Shown: positions 52,716 through 61,195 of the stretch, one piece after another | Layout of the letters: each line of letters opens with the position of its first letter | How positions within the stretch are numbered: the first letter of the stretch is position 1 | Assembly: GCA_003132665.1 (NCBI GenBank) | Contig: PKYN01000016.1 | Coordinates: forward strand, 62,001-126,000 | Origin: Actinomycetota bacterium | Lineage (GTDB): Bacteria; Actinomycetota; Thermoleophilia; Gaiellales; Gaiellaceae | Direction of reading: 5' to 3' | DNA length: 64,000 bases | Translations under genes and position numbers: made by a program | Notes under the pieces: generated by a model | What the model saw: only the letters and a program-made list of their open reading frames with translations | What the model was told of the DNA's origin: nothing | Databases searched by the model: none

Positions 52716-53429
52716 CTACGACGAGGCGGCGCGCAGTGTTTCTTCCTGCGCCGATTTGATCAGCTCGGCGCCGCGCGTGGCCAGGGCGAGAAGCTCATCA
52801 AGCTCCTCGCGGTGGAAGGGCGCGGTCTCGGCGGTCGCCTGCACCTCGATCAGGCGCCCGTCGCCGGTCATGACGTAGTTCATGTCCACGTCGGCCCCGG
52901 AGTCTTCGGCGTAGTCGAGATCGAGCAGCTTCTCGCCGCCAACTATCCCAACCGAGACCGCGGCCACCGAGTCGGTCAGCACGCGGCCGAGGCCGAAATG
53001 CTGGAGCGCGCGACTCGCGGCGAGATAGGCGCCCGAGATGGAGGCGCAGCGCGTGCCGCCGTCGGCCTGGAGCACGTCGCAGTCGAGCCAGATCGTGCGC
53101 TCGCCGAGCGCCTCGAGGTCGGCGACCGCGCGCAGCGAGCGCCCGATCAGGCGCTGGATCTCGACCGTGCGTCCCTTCTGCTTGCCCTCGCTTGCCTCGC
53201 GCGAGGTGCGCGAACCGGTCGAGGCCGGCAGGAGCGAGTACTCCGCGGTGAGCCAGCCGCGGCTTTGGCCTTTCAGCCAGCGGGGAACGCCCTCCTGAAT
53301 CGAGGCGGTGCACAGAACGATCGTGCGACCCTGGGCGAACAGCACCGAGCCGTGCGGCTGCTCGAGGAAGTCGCACTCGATCTTGAGCGGCCGAAGCGCG
53401 TCCGAGCGCCGGTTGTCGGCTCTACTCAC
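52716..53429 (-). CDS. rph: ribonuclease PH
   Basis: 237 residues; phosphorolytic 3'-5' exoribonuclease that trims tRNA precursors. [42 protein letters not shown] (phosphate site), [26 protein letters not shown] and [23 protein letters not shown] at 53429 overlaps the murI stop (GTGA) and removes an extension that reads through murI. Relevant to the repeats, since it would meet tRNA 3' trailers. Confidence 0.95.
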   Translation of the reverse strand: MSRADNRRSDALRPLKIECDFLEQPHGSVLFAQGRTIVLCTASIQEGVPRWLKGQSRGWLTAEYSLLPASTGSRTSREASEGKQKGRTVEIQRLIGRSLRAVADLEALGERTIWLDCDVLQADGGTRCASISGAYLAASRALQHFGLGRVLTDSVAAVSVGIVGGEKLLDLDYAEDSGADVDMNYVMTGDGRLIEVQATAETAPFHREELDELLALATRGAELIKSAQEETLRAASS

Positions 53430-54244
53430 GCGGGCGCTCCCAGCCCGGCCAGCGAGACGGACTCGACTTCGGCGATCGGGAACTGCAGGAAGCGCTCGCC
53501 CATGAGCCTGAACTGCTCGGGCTCGCCGGTGGTGATGAAGCGGCAGACGCCGTCGCGCTCGCTCGTGCGGGCAAATCCCTTCCGAGCCAGCGTCTCGGCG
53601 ACCTTGCGCGCCGTCTCCTCGGCCGAGAAGACCAGCGTCACCCCGCGCCCGAAGGCGCGTTCGAGCACGTGGCGGATGAGCGGGTAGTGCGTACAGCCGA
53701 GGATCACGGTGTCGACATCGTCCTGTTTGAGCGTCCCAGCGTAGGCGCGGACCGCATCGACGGTGCCGGCGCCGTAGGGCGTGTCGCTCTCGATCAGCTC
53801 GGCCAGGCGCGGGCAAGCGAGTGGAAAGAAGCTCACACCGGCATCGAGTGAACGAATAAGTGACGCGTAGCGGCCAGCCTCGACCGTGGCCTCGGTGGCG
53901 AGCAAGCCGATACGGCGATTGCGCGTTGCCTGCACGGCCGCCTCGGCCTCGGGCGCGATCACGCCGACGACCGGGACATCGAGCTCGGCCTGTAGGTCGG
54001 CAAGCGCCGCCGAGGTGGCGGAGTTGCAGGCCACGACCACCATCTTCACGCCCTGGCGCTCGAGAAAGCGCCCGATCTCGAGCGCGAAGCCGCGGATCTC
54101 ATCCAGCGGCCGCGGTCCGTAGGGGAAGCGACCCGTGTCGCCCAGGTAGACGAAGTCCTCGTTCGGCATCGTCACCAGGCACTCGTGCAGAACGGTCAGC
54201 CCGCCCATGCCGGAGTCGAAGATCGCAATCGGTCGCCCGTCCAT
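53426..54244 (-). CDS. murI: glutamate racemase
   Basis: 272 residues; supplies D-glutamate for peptidoglycan. [30 protein letters not shown], catalytic Cys in [12 protein letters not shown] (about 74) and [12 protein letters not shown] (about 184). ATG at 54244; a frame extension to 54358 lacks family features. Co-translated with rph. Confidence 0.95.
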   Translation of the reverse strand: MDGRPIAIFDSGMGGLTVLHECLVTMPNEDFVYLGDTGRFPYGPRPLDEIRGFALEIGRFLERQGVKMVVVACNSATSAALADLQAELDVPVVGVIAPEAEAAVQATRNRRIGLLATEATVEAGRYASLIRSLDAGVSFFPLACPRLAELIESDTPYGAGTVDAVRAYAGTLKQDDVDTVILGCTHYPLIRHVLERAFGRGVTLVFSAEETARKVAETLARKGFARTSERDGVCRFITTGEPEQFRLMGERFLQFPIAEVESVSLAGLGAPA

Positions 54245-54269
54245 CGAGTTCGATTCTAGTGAACGGCTT

Positions 54270-54332
54270 TTCGGGGTACGGGCGCCTTTGCCCACCCGCC
54301 ACCCCCACCCTCCCACGGGGCGGGGAACGGTA
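54270..54332. repeat. short repeat, family 4, copy 2
   Basis: ttttcggggtacgggcgcctt, cccaccc, cccacggggcggggaacggtat; counterpart of 52388-52440. Lies in the 203-bp divergent region between murI and the DUF72 gene, where no other signal was identified. Confidence 0.45.
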
Positions 54333-54447
54333 TCAAGCAAAAACACCTGTAAATGCACGCATTATGTGCCGAGTCAACAGCTTTCGATAACGGCGCGCCG
54401 ACGACAACTACGAACGAAAAGAGCACGAGCGGGCATATCGTCTACCC

Positions 54448-55479
54448 ATGACCCCGGTGCGCATCGGAACCTGCTCCTTCGCCGACGAGGCGCTGCTGAA
54501 GAACTGGTACCCGCGCGGCCTGGCCTCGAAAGACAGGCTCCGCTACTACGCTGCGCACTTCGACACGGTCGAGGTCGACTCGACCTTCTACCGGCTGCCC
54601 GAGGCGGGCATGAGCGCCGGCTGGGTCGAGCGCACGCCGCCCGGCTTCACCTTCCACGTCAAGGCCTTTGGGCTGATGACCAGGCACCCGCTGCGCTGCG
54701 AGCAGCTGCCAGCGGATCTCCGCGCGGCGACCGACGCCGACGAGCGTGGGCGCGTCTTTCATCCCTCCGAGGAGCTCCGCGCCGAGGTCTTCCACCGCTT
54801 CCTCAACGGAATCGCACCGCTGGCCGATGCGGGCAAGCTGGGCGGCATCCTCTTCCAGCTCCCGCCCTACGTCGTCTGTAAGGAGTCGTCCTTCGACTAC
54901 CTGGCCTGGGCGGGAAAGCGACTCGCGGGCTTCACCGTGCTGGTCGAGTTCCGTCACCGAAGTTGGCTGGAGGAGGAGAATCTCGCCCGGACGCTCTCCT
55001 TCCTCGAGGAGCACGGGATGACGCTGGTGATCGTCGATGCGCCGCGGCTCGAGGGCAAATCGGCGATCCCGACCATTGCCGCCCTCACCAGCAACGTCTC
55101 GTACGTTCGCTTCCACGGCCGCAACGCGGCCACCTGGCACAAACGCAGTGGCAGCGCGGCCGATCGCTTCGACTATCTCTACACGCGCGAGGAGCTGGCC
55201 GAATGGGTCGAGCCGCTGCGCGAGCTGAGCGGAAGCGCCGAGCAGCTCTTCGCCGTCTTCAACAACAACAACTCCAGCCCGCCGCCGGGAGCGCTACAAC
55301 GGCCGCTCGCCCAGGCTCCGGCAAACGCGCTCATGCTTCGCCAGCTACTGCTCGAGGCGGAAGTGCCTGTTACGAGCGGGCTAGCCGATGCAGCGCTCGA
55401 GAAATCCGAGCAGTATCGGATTGACGGCATCGGGTCGCTGGACGCTGACCAGGTGGTTCGCCCCGGGGACAATCACTAG
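54448..55479 (+). CDS. DUF72 domain protein
   Basis: 343 residues of the YecE-like TIM-barrel family: VRIGTCSFADEALLKNWYPRG, YYAAHFDTVEVDSTFYRLP, FTFHVKAFGLMTRHP, GGILFQLPPY, VEFRHRSWLEEENL and YVRFHGRNAATW, LYTREELAEWVEPL. Function unknown for the family. ATG at 54448. Its last about 99 bp overlap the end of the alpha/beta hydrolase gene on the other strand. Confidence 0.92.
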   Translation: MTPVRIGTCSFADEALLKNWYPRGLASKDRLRYYAAHFDTVEVDSTFYRLPEAGMSAGWVERTPPGFTFHVKAFGLMTRHPLRCEQLPADLRAATDADERGRVFHPSEELRAEVFHRFLNGIAPLADAGKLGGILFQLPPYVVCKESSFDYLAWAGKRLAGFTVLVEFRHRSWLEEENLARTLSFLEEHGMTLVIVDAPRLEGKSAIPTIAALTSNVSYVRFHGRNAATWHKRSGSAADRFDYLYTREELAEWVEPLRELSGSAEQLFAVFNNNNSSPPPGALQRPLAQAPANALMLRQLLLEAEVPVTSGLADAALEKSEQYRIDGIGSLDADQVVRPGDNH

Positions 55480-56076
55480 CTCGCCCTCCGGCGCCAGCTC
55501 GATCAGCTTTTTCGACTCGGCGATCACGCCCTCGTCGCGCTCGCCGGCGATCGCCAGCAGCGGGCAGGGAAGCGACCTGACGACATCGTTCGTGTCCTCG
55601 CGTCCGATCATGGCGACCAGTTCCTGAACAACGCCCTCGGCGTCCAGACTCGCGACGGAATCGGCCAGCCGCTTCGACAGCGCCGGGTCGGCGTCAGCGC
55701 CGATCGCGAACTCGCGCATCGCCCGCCACTGCGCGAGCGGGCCTCCCTCGCGCACTCGAGCGATCGACTCGTCGCGCCAGACCTTTCCCTCCGGAGGGTC
55801 GGCCGAGGCGTGCGAGCCGACGAGCACCAGCCCGCGCAGACGCTCCGGCGCGCGCTTGGCGATGGCGAGCGCGCAGTAGCCGCCCATCGAGGCGCCGATC
55901 AGGGCGAGGTCGCCGTCGATCTCGGCTAGCAGCTGCTCGGCCCAGCCGTCGATCGATTCGCCGCGCCCCACCAGACAGGGCACCTGTACGTCGTAGCCGC
56001 TGAGCGCCTCGAGCTGGGGCTCCCACATCTCGGGGCCGACGGGAAAGGCGTGAAGAAGAAGAACGGTCGTACCCAT
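55381..56076 (-). CDS. alpha/beta fold hydrolase
   Basis: 231 residues. VLLLHAFPVGPEMWEPQ (oxyanion region), nucleophile elbow LIGASMGGYCALAIA (Ser about 87), Asp region LAIAGERDEGV and His in VPGANHLVSVQRP. Substrate unknown. ATG at 56076 with ACGGAGG upstream. Convergent overlap of about 99 bp with the DUF72 gene. Confidence 0.9.
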   Translation of the reverse strand: MGTTVLLLHAFPVGPEMWEPQLEALSGYDVQVPCLVGRGESIDGWAEQLLAEIDGDLALIGASMGGYCALAIAKRAPERLRGLVLVGSHASADPPEGKVWRDESIARVREGGPLAQWRAMREFAIGADADPALSKRLADSVASLDAEGVVQELVAMIGREDTNDVVRSLPCPLLAIAGERDEGVIAESKKLIELAPEGELVIVPGANHLVSVQRPDAVNPILLGFLERCIG

Positions 56077-56206
56077 GCGTATCGCCTCCGTGCGTCTCAA
56101 CTCGGTTACGGCTCGCTCGACCAGCGAAGGTTACCCAGCCGGGCGAGCGACGCGGAGGCCGGAGTGCCTCCCGGCAGCGTCCCGATCCAGGCGATCGCTC
56201 GGGGTA

Positions 56207-56824
56207 TCAGGCCGGGCGTTCGAGCGCCGCGGCGATCTGGTGAAAATCGCCGAAGGGCTCGTAGGGCGAGCCGATGGTGTCGAGATAGCGAGCCAGCCCG
56301 CAGCGAGCGAAGACGCGAGAGGAGGCGAGCGCCGGACAGCGGTCGGAGTACCCGTTGCCGACGTAGACAACCTCGCCCGGCGGCAGCTTCGGACGCTTGC
56401 AGCGCTCGCCGCAGACCGGGCAGATCTCTCCGCCGAAATGGACGCGCCAGCCGGACTCTCCATCCGAGACGAGCTCGTTGGCGAGCAGGTCCGCCTCGAC
56501 GCCGAAGTGATCGAGCAGCGGCTGAATCAACTGGCGAAGGTTGGAGGAAAGGAGCAGCGGCCGCTCGCGCTCGGCCAGCTCGAGAAAGCCGGGACGCAGC
56601 TCAACGTTCTCGAGCAACCAGTCGACGACCTCGTCGAGAGGCGTCTTGATCGTTGCCATCTCGCTCGCCACCACGTGCTGGAGCGTCACCGGCAGCGGCT
56701 TGGAGTCGTCGATGAAAGCATCCGAGAAGCGATCGACCAGATCGGCGTCACCGAACTCGCGCACGATCAGATCCATCGTGTCGGAGACGGTCACCGTTCC
56801 GTCCCAGTCGATTACGAGCCGCAT
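56207..56824 (-). CDS. HAD-like phosphatase (MtnX-type)
   Basis: 205 residues. Motif I VIDWDGTVTVSDTMDL, motif II LLLSSNLRQLI, motif IV VVYVGNGYSDRCPALAS. Contains a small zinc-like CPVCGERCKRP in the middle. Resembles the MtnX/PSP-like HAD-IB group; substrate unknown. The ATG at 56824 is used; GTG at 56830 is possible. Confidence 0.85.
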   Translation of the reverse strand: MRLVIDWDGTVTVSDTMDLIVREFGDADLVDRFSDAFIDDSKPLPVTLQHVVASEMATIKTPLDEVVDWLLENVELRPGFLELAERERPLLLSSNLRQLIQPLLDHFGVEADLLANELVSDGESGWRVHFGGEICPVCGERCKRPKLPPGEVVYVGNGYSDRCPALASSRVFARCGLARYLDTIGSPYEPFGDFHQIAAALERPA

Positions 56825-56863
56825 GTCCACAGGCTATCCGCCGCGGTCTTTCTCGCGCCGAGC

Positions 56864-58234
56864 CTACCCGACTGGTTTGTCCGGCTCGGTGTGGATGACC
56901 AGCCGCTTGATTCCGGCGCACTTGCGGTGCACTCGCAGTTCGATCTCGGAGGCTAGCTTGTGGGCCTCAGAAAGAGAGATCTCGGGATCGAGCGCCACGA
57001 CCACGTAGACGACGAGACCCTCCTCGGTGCGCACGAAGCGAAGCGCCCTCGGAGGCGCACCCGTCGTCTTCCGCACTACCGCCCGAATCGCATCGCCATA
57101 GTCACGTGTCTGAACGCGCGGCGCGGCGCTCCCAGTCACCTCTTCGTCCAGCGGCTCAAGATGAGTCACCACAGAGCTGATCTCGGAACGTGCATCCATG
57201 ATCGCCTGCTCGACCTGCGAGGCCAGCTCGTGCGCGCCGGCGAGCGTGAGATCGCCCGGAAGCTTGAGATGCAGCGAGGCCTCGTGCCGGCCCTCCAGCT
57301 CGGCGATGGTCAGATTGTGAATCTCGCGCACCCCGCGCACGCTCATCGCCGCGGCGCGCACGGCCTCGATCAACCCGGTCTCGCTCTCGGGCTCGACGTG
57401 AACGACGACCTCGCCGCCGTGCAGCATCCCTTTCAGTGCCCGCTCGATCTGATCGGCGGCGGCGTGCCCTTCGGCGACCACGGCTTCGGGCGAGACGCCG
57501 ATCACGACCTCGGCGTAGTAGTGCCCACCGGCCTCGCGCACGCGCAGCTGCTTCAGATCGACCGGAGGATCGAGGCCGTCGATCGCCTGCCTCACCGTCT
57601 CGGTGGCAGACCGCGGGCTGCGGTCGATGAGGATGTCGGCGTTCTTGAAAGCGAGCCTCGCCGCGGCGACGAGCACTATCGCGGCGATGAACAGAGCGGC
57701 GATCGAGTCGGCCTTGGGATAGCCGGCACGGACGACGATGAGCCCGACGAGCACCCCGCCCGAGCCGAGGAAGTCGCCGATGAAGTTGAGGGCGTTCGAC
57801 TGCAGGGCCGCACTCCGGTGCTTGACCGAGGCGCGATAGGAGACGACCGTCCGGCCGCCATCGACCACCATCACGATCAGGATCACGAGGATGGCCCACC
57901 AGGTCGCGTCGACCGCGGGCGGGCTGGAGCTGGCGAGTCGCTGAGTCGCGGTGTAGGCGATCCAGATGCTGGCTAGGAAGAGAAGCGACGACTCCGCGAG
58001 CGCCGCGAGGTGCTCGACCTTGGCGTGACCCCAGGGATGCTCGACGTCGGCCGGCCTGGCGGCGAGACCCACCGCGAAGAGCGTCATCAGAGCGGTGACC
58101 AGGTCGAGGCCCGAATCGAGAGCGCCGGAGATGAAGGCCAGGCTGCCGGTGATCAGGCCGGTCGTCACCTTGAGCACGATCAAGCCCAGCGCGGCAACAA
58201 CGGAGGTCAGAGCCGTTTTCTGCTGCGAGTTCAT
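56864..58234 (-). CDS. cation diffusion facilitator transporter with extended C-terminus
   Basis: 456 residues. Six membrane segments (about 10-200) with the HxxxD-type sites SGALDSGLDLVTALMT and NFIGDFLGSGGVLVG. The single cytoplasmic ZT-dimer domain of usual CDFs is followed by two more of the same style (about 210-290, 295-365 and 385-456), each ending in a VVHVEPE, VVTHLEPL or LVIHTEPDK strand. Exports divalent metals such as Zn, Mn or Fe. ATG at 58234. Confidence 0.92.
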   Translation of the reverse strand: MNSQQKTALTSVVAALGLIVLKVTTGLITGSLAFISGALDSGLDLVTALMTLFAVGLAARPADVEHPWGHAKVEHLAALAESSLLFLASIWIAYTATQRLASSSPPAVDATWWAILVILIVMVVDGGRTVVSYRASVKHRSAALQSNALNFIGDFLGSGGVLVGLIVVRAGYPKADSIAALFIAAIVLVAAARLAFKNADILIDRSPRSATETVRQAIDGLDPPVDLKQLRVREAGGHYYAEVVIGVSPEAVVAEGHAAADQIERALKGMLHGGEVVVHVEPESETGLIEAVRAAAMSVRGVREIHNLTIAELEGRHEASLHLKLPGDLTLAGAHELASQVEQAIMDARSEISSVVTHLEPLDEEVTGSAAPRVQTRDYGDAIRAVVRKTTGAPPRALRFVRTEEGLVVYVVVALDPEISLSEAHKLASEIELRVHRKCAGIKRLVIHTEPDKPVG

Positions 58235-58277
58235 GAGCGTAAGGCTAGTACTCCAACCGCCGCGCCGAGCCCGGCGG

Positions 58278-59198
58278 TTACTGACCGACGAGGGCCGAGA
58301 GCTGGAACCCGCCCATCTTCTCGAGCGACTCGATGCGAGCGTCGAGCGAAGGGTGGGTGTCGAAGAGGCCGCTAAGGGCCGAGCGGGCGCCGCTCGTGTT
58401 GTTGAGCGGCGTCTCGATGTAGAGATGGGCGGTGGCGCGGTTGGCGTGGCGAAGCTCGGTCTTGTCCTCCTTCAGCTTCCAGAGCGCCAGCGCCAGGCCC
58501 TCCGGGTCGCCGGTGATCTCGGCCGAGGACTCGTCGGCCAGGTACTCGCGCCGGCGCGAGAGCGACATCTGGATACCGAAGGCGGCGATCGGCGCCAGGA
58601 TCAACATCACGATCCCGAGGATCATCAGGATCGGATTGCCGCCGCCGCGGCGCCTGCCGCCGCCGAAGAAAGCAAGCCTCAGCGCGATGTCGGACACCAG
58701 CGCGACGACGCCGACGAGCACCGCGGTGAGGCTCATCAGCCGCACGTCGCGGTTGCGGACGTGCCCGATTTCGTGCGCCACGACCGCTTCGAGCTCGCGC
58801 TTGTCCATCATCCCGAGCAGCCCGCTGGTCGCGGCGATGTAGGCGCTCTTGGGCGAGCCGCCGGCGGCGAAGGCGTTGGGACTGGGATCGTCCACCACCC
58901 GCACCTGTGGCGCCTGCTCGAGACCTGCCCCGATCGACGCATTCTCGACCGCGCGAACCAGCTCGGGATACTCGTCCTTGGCCACCGGCCGCGCACCCGT
59001 CCAGGAGGCGATCATCTTGCCGTTGGCGAACCAGGAGATAAGCGCATAGACGAAGGCGATCGTGGCGATGATGATCAGCCAGGCGCCGCCGTAGACCGCC
59101 TGCACCGCGGCGCCGATGCCGACGAAGACGAGCCCGAAGGAGAGCAGCAGCATCGCCGAGCGGATGCGATTCGAGCGGACTTGTTCTTCGAGGGTCAT
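58278..59198 (-). CDS. htpX: M48 family metalloprotease HtpX
   Basis: 306 residues; membrane zinc protease for quality control. Two N-terminal membrane segments, zinc site VVAHEIGHVRNRDV (HExxH about 128), two further segments, and downstream Glu in EYLADESSAEITGDPEGLALAL. ATG at 59198. Lies after lemA on the same strand, a common pairing, separated by family 3 copy 2. Confidence 0.94.
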   Translation of the reverse strand: MTLEEQVRSNRIRSAMLLLSFGLVFVGIGAAVQAVYGGAWLIIIATIAFVYALISWFANGKMIASWTGARPVAKDEYPELVRAVENASIGAGLEQAPQVRVVDDPSPNAFAAGGSPKSAYIAATSGLLGMMDKRELEAVVAHEIGHVRNRDVRLMSLTAVLVGVVALVSDIALRLAFFGGGRRRGGGNPILMILGIVMLILAPIAAFGIQMSLSRRREYLADESSAEITGDPEGLALALWKLKEDKTELRHANRATAHLYIETPLNNTSGARSALSGLFDTHPSLDARIESLEKMGGFQLSALVGQ

Positions 59199-59208
59199 GA
59201 ACTCACTC

Positions 59209-59363
59209 CGGAATGAAGACCTGCCGACTGGGCGCGATCGGTGGATGCGATGCAAGGACGCAGTGCCTCGTTCGTAGCCGAAGCTACGGGCGAGGCCGAG
59301 GACGCAGCAGGGCGCCGCCGAGCGCGGTCAGGCGGTGGAGTGCTTCGTTTCGGAGGGAGTTCC
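59209..59363. repeat. dispersed repeat, family 3, copy 2
   Basis: Fills nearly the whole gap between lemA and htpX. Shared blocks with 52436-52592: ggaatgaagacc, actgggcgcgatcggtggat, aggacgcag, hairpin cctcgttcgtagc/gctacgggcgagg, gcgccgccgagcgcgg, caggcggtggagtg, ttcgtttc. The hairpin arms differ from copy 1 but still pair. Confidence 0.78.
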
Positions 59364-59364
59364 A

Positions 59365-59937
59365 TTATGGCGCAGGGCCGCTGGAGAAATCGACGTTAGG
59401 CAGCCCGGCCTCGGCAGGCGAGTCGAGCGCGAAGAACTCCCGCTCGTGGAAGCCGCCAAGCTTGGCCACGATCAGGTCGGGGAAGCTCTGCAGGCGGGTG
59501 TTGTATTGGTAGACGGTCTGGTTGTAGTAGCGCCGGGCGGCCGCGATCTTGTCCTCGGTGTCGGTCAGCTCGTCCTGCAGCTTCTGGAAGTTCTCGCTGG
59601 CGCGCAGCGCGGGGTAGGCCTCGCTGACGGCGAACAGGCGCCCGATTGCCGCCGTCGCCTGCTTGTTGGCCTCGCCGGCCTGGGCCGGGCCGCTCGCCTG
59701 CTGCATCGCCGTCCTCGCCGCGGTCACGTCCTCGAAGACCTGGCGCTCGTGCGCCGCGTAGCCCTTGACGGCCTCGACCAGGTTCGGAATCAGATCCGTG
59801 CGGCGCTTGAGTTGCACGTCGATGTTCGACCAGCCCCGCTTTGCCTCGTTGCCGAGACGAATCAGGTGGTTGAAGATCAGGACGGTCCAGATCGCGATCA
59901 GAACGACAACGCCGGCGATGACGTAAACGAAGATCAC
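59365..59937 (-). CDS. lemA: LemA family protein
   Basis: 190 residues from GTG: N-terminal membrane segment VIFVYVIAGVVVLIAIWTVLIF, then the LemA helical core RRGWSNIDVQLKRRTDLIPNLVEAVKGYAAHE (here KRGWSN), YPALRASENFQKLQDELTDTEDKIAAARRYYNQTVYQYNT and FPDLIVAKLGGF. The GTG gives normal length. An ATG at 60051 would add 38 residues that include a perfect hairpin (59997-60015) and look non-coding. Confidence 0.9.
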   Translation of the reverse strand: MIFVYVIAGVVVLIAIWTVLIFNHLIRLGNEAKRGWSNIDVQLKRRTDLIPNLVEAVKGYAAHERQVFEDVTAARTAMQQASGPAQAGEANKQATAAIGRLFAVSEAYPALRASENFQKLQDELTDTEDKIAAARRYYNQTVYQYNTRLQSFPDLIVAKLGGFHEREFFALDSPAEAGLPNVDFSSGPAP

Positions 59938-60141
59938 GATGACGGCGATTATACGAGGCGGGTTGGGTGGGGGCTGATTTTTCGCGCCATTTTGAAGAGG
60001 CGGGTTCCCCGCCTCCCATCCCCAACTCGAGCCTAACCGCGAAAAGCGCACCGCGCCGTATCGAATTCGAAACGAAACCTGGCGCCGGGGAGAGCGAGCC
60101 CGGAGTCGGAATCCGCCTGCTTCTTCGCTAGGGTTTCAGGC

Positions 60142-60420
60142 ATGGCTGAGCCGACTCGCGATGACGTGGACGCGCTGATCGGTCCCGCCACGCCGCACTT
60201 CGCCTATCAGCTGCGCGCGCGCCTGCGCGAGCTCGTCGCCGAATTGCCCGCGGAGCATCCGGCGCGCGTCTACGCGGAGGAGCAGATCGAGCTGCTCGAC
60301 CGGCTCGGCTACGCCTCATCCAAGGCCGAGCAGGGCGGGCAAGAGTCGCGATCAAAACCCGGCTGGGCCGAGATCCCGAGCTCGGCCACCGCTTCCGAGC
60401 CGCTGCCGAGAAAGCAATGA
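60142..60420 (+). CDS. hypothetical protein, 92 residues
   Basis: MAEPTRDDVDALIGPATPHFAYQLRARLRELVAELPAEHPARVYAEEQIELLDRLGYASSKAEQ, two amphipathic helices then a disordered tail. Family not recognised. Overlaps the next gene by ATGA, so it is the first gene of the SDR/methyltransferase/flavin reductase operon. Confidence 0.75.
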   Translation: MAEPTRDDVDALIGPATPHFAYQLRARLRELVAELPAEHPARVYAEEQIELLDRLGYASSKAEQGGQESRSKPGWAEIPSSATASEPLPRKQ

Positions 60421-61184
60421 GCGGCACCGGTCGCGGCGGCAGCCCGGCTCCGCCGAAGGCGGGCACGGTGTTCGTAACAGGTGGCTCGCGCGGCATCGGC
60501 AAGGCGATCGCGCTCAGGCTGGCGCGCGAGGGCGCCGCGCGAGTGGCGATCGGCTACCTGCGCAGCGACCGCGCCGCCGAGGAGACCGCCGAGGAGCTGC
60601 GGAAGCTCGGCGTCGAGCCGCTGCTCGTCCGCGGCAACATCAGCTCCAAGCACGTGCTCGAGCAGGTCACGGCGCTTGGCCCACTCACGGCGCTGGTGCA
60701 CAACGCGGCCAGTGGCGTGGCCCGCCCGGCACTCGAGACCGATACTCGCCACTGGGACTGGACGCTCAACGCCAATGCCCGAGCCTTTCTTCAGCTCGCT
60801 GTCGCGGCGGCGCCGCAGATGGAAAGCGGCGCCTCGATCGTCGCCATCTCCAGCCTCGGCTCGACGCGCGTGCTCGAGAACTACACCCTGGTCGGCACGT
60901 CCAAGGCCGCGCTGGAAGCGCTCGTTCGCTACCTCGCCGTCGAGCTGGCGCCGCGCGGAATCCGTGTCAACGCGGTCTCGGGCGGCCTGGTCGAGACCGG
61001 CGCGCTCGAGCATTTCCCCAACCGCGACGAGATGCTCAAAGCGGGCCGCGAGCGCACGCCGGCCGGGCGGATGGTCACGCCCGAGGACATCGCCGGCGTA
61101 GTGGCCTTCCTTCTTTCGCCCGCAGCGGAGATGATTCGAGGACAGACGATCATCGTCGACGGCGGATTCTCGCTTCCGGCGTAA
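60417..61184 (+). CDS. SDR family oxidoreductase (FabL-like)
   Basis: 255 residues. VTGGSRGIGKAIALRLA, HNAASG, ISSLGSTRVLENYTLVGTSKAALEALVRYLAVEL (Tyr-x6-Lys spacing YTLVGTSK, as in enoyl-ACP reductases) and AFLLSPAAEMIRGQTIIVDGG. This spacing suggests an enoyl reductase of FabL type beside FabI at 25118, but SDR specificity cannot be read with certainty. Confidence 0.87.
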   Translation: MSGTGRGGSPAPPKAGTVFVTGGSRGIGKAIALRLAREGAARVAIGYLRSDRAAEETAEELRKLGVEPLLVRGNISSKHVLEQVTALGPLTALVHNAASGVARPALETDTRHWDWTLNANARAFLQLAVAAAPQMESGASIVAISSLGSTRVLENYTLVGTSKAALEALVRYLAVELAPRGIRVNAVSGGLVETGALEHFPNRDEMLKAGRERTPAGRMVTPEDIAGVVAFLLSPAAEMIRGQTIIVDGGFSLPA

Positions 61185-61195
61185 TAGGAGCCCCG

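Noticed and set aside
52439-52759. Plus-strand ORF in family 3 copy 1 opening MKTRRLGAIGGC
   Set aside because: The matching frame in copy 2 diverges by frameshift after about 25 codons, so protein conservation is not supported; kept only as a repeat.
59938-60051. N-terminal extension of LemA
   Set aside because: Contains a perfect hairpin and Pro/Asn-rich sequence unlike LemA; GTG at 59937 sits at the usual position before the membrane helix.
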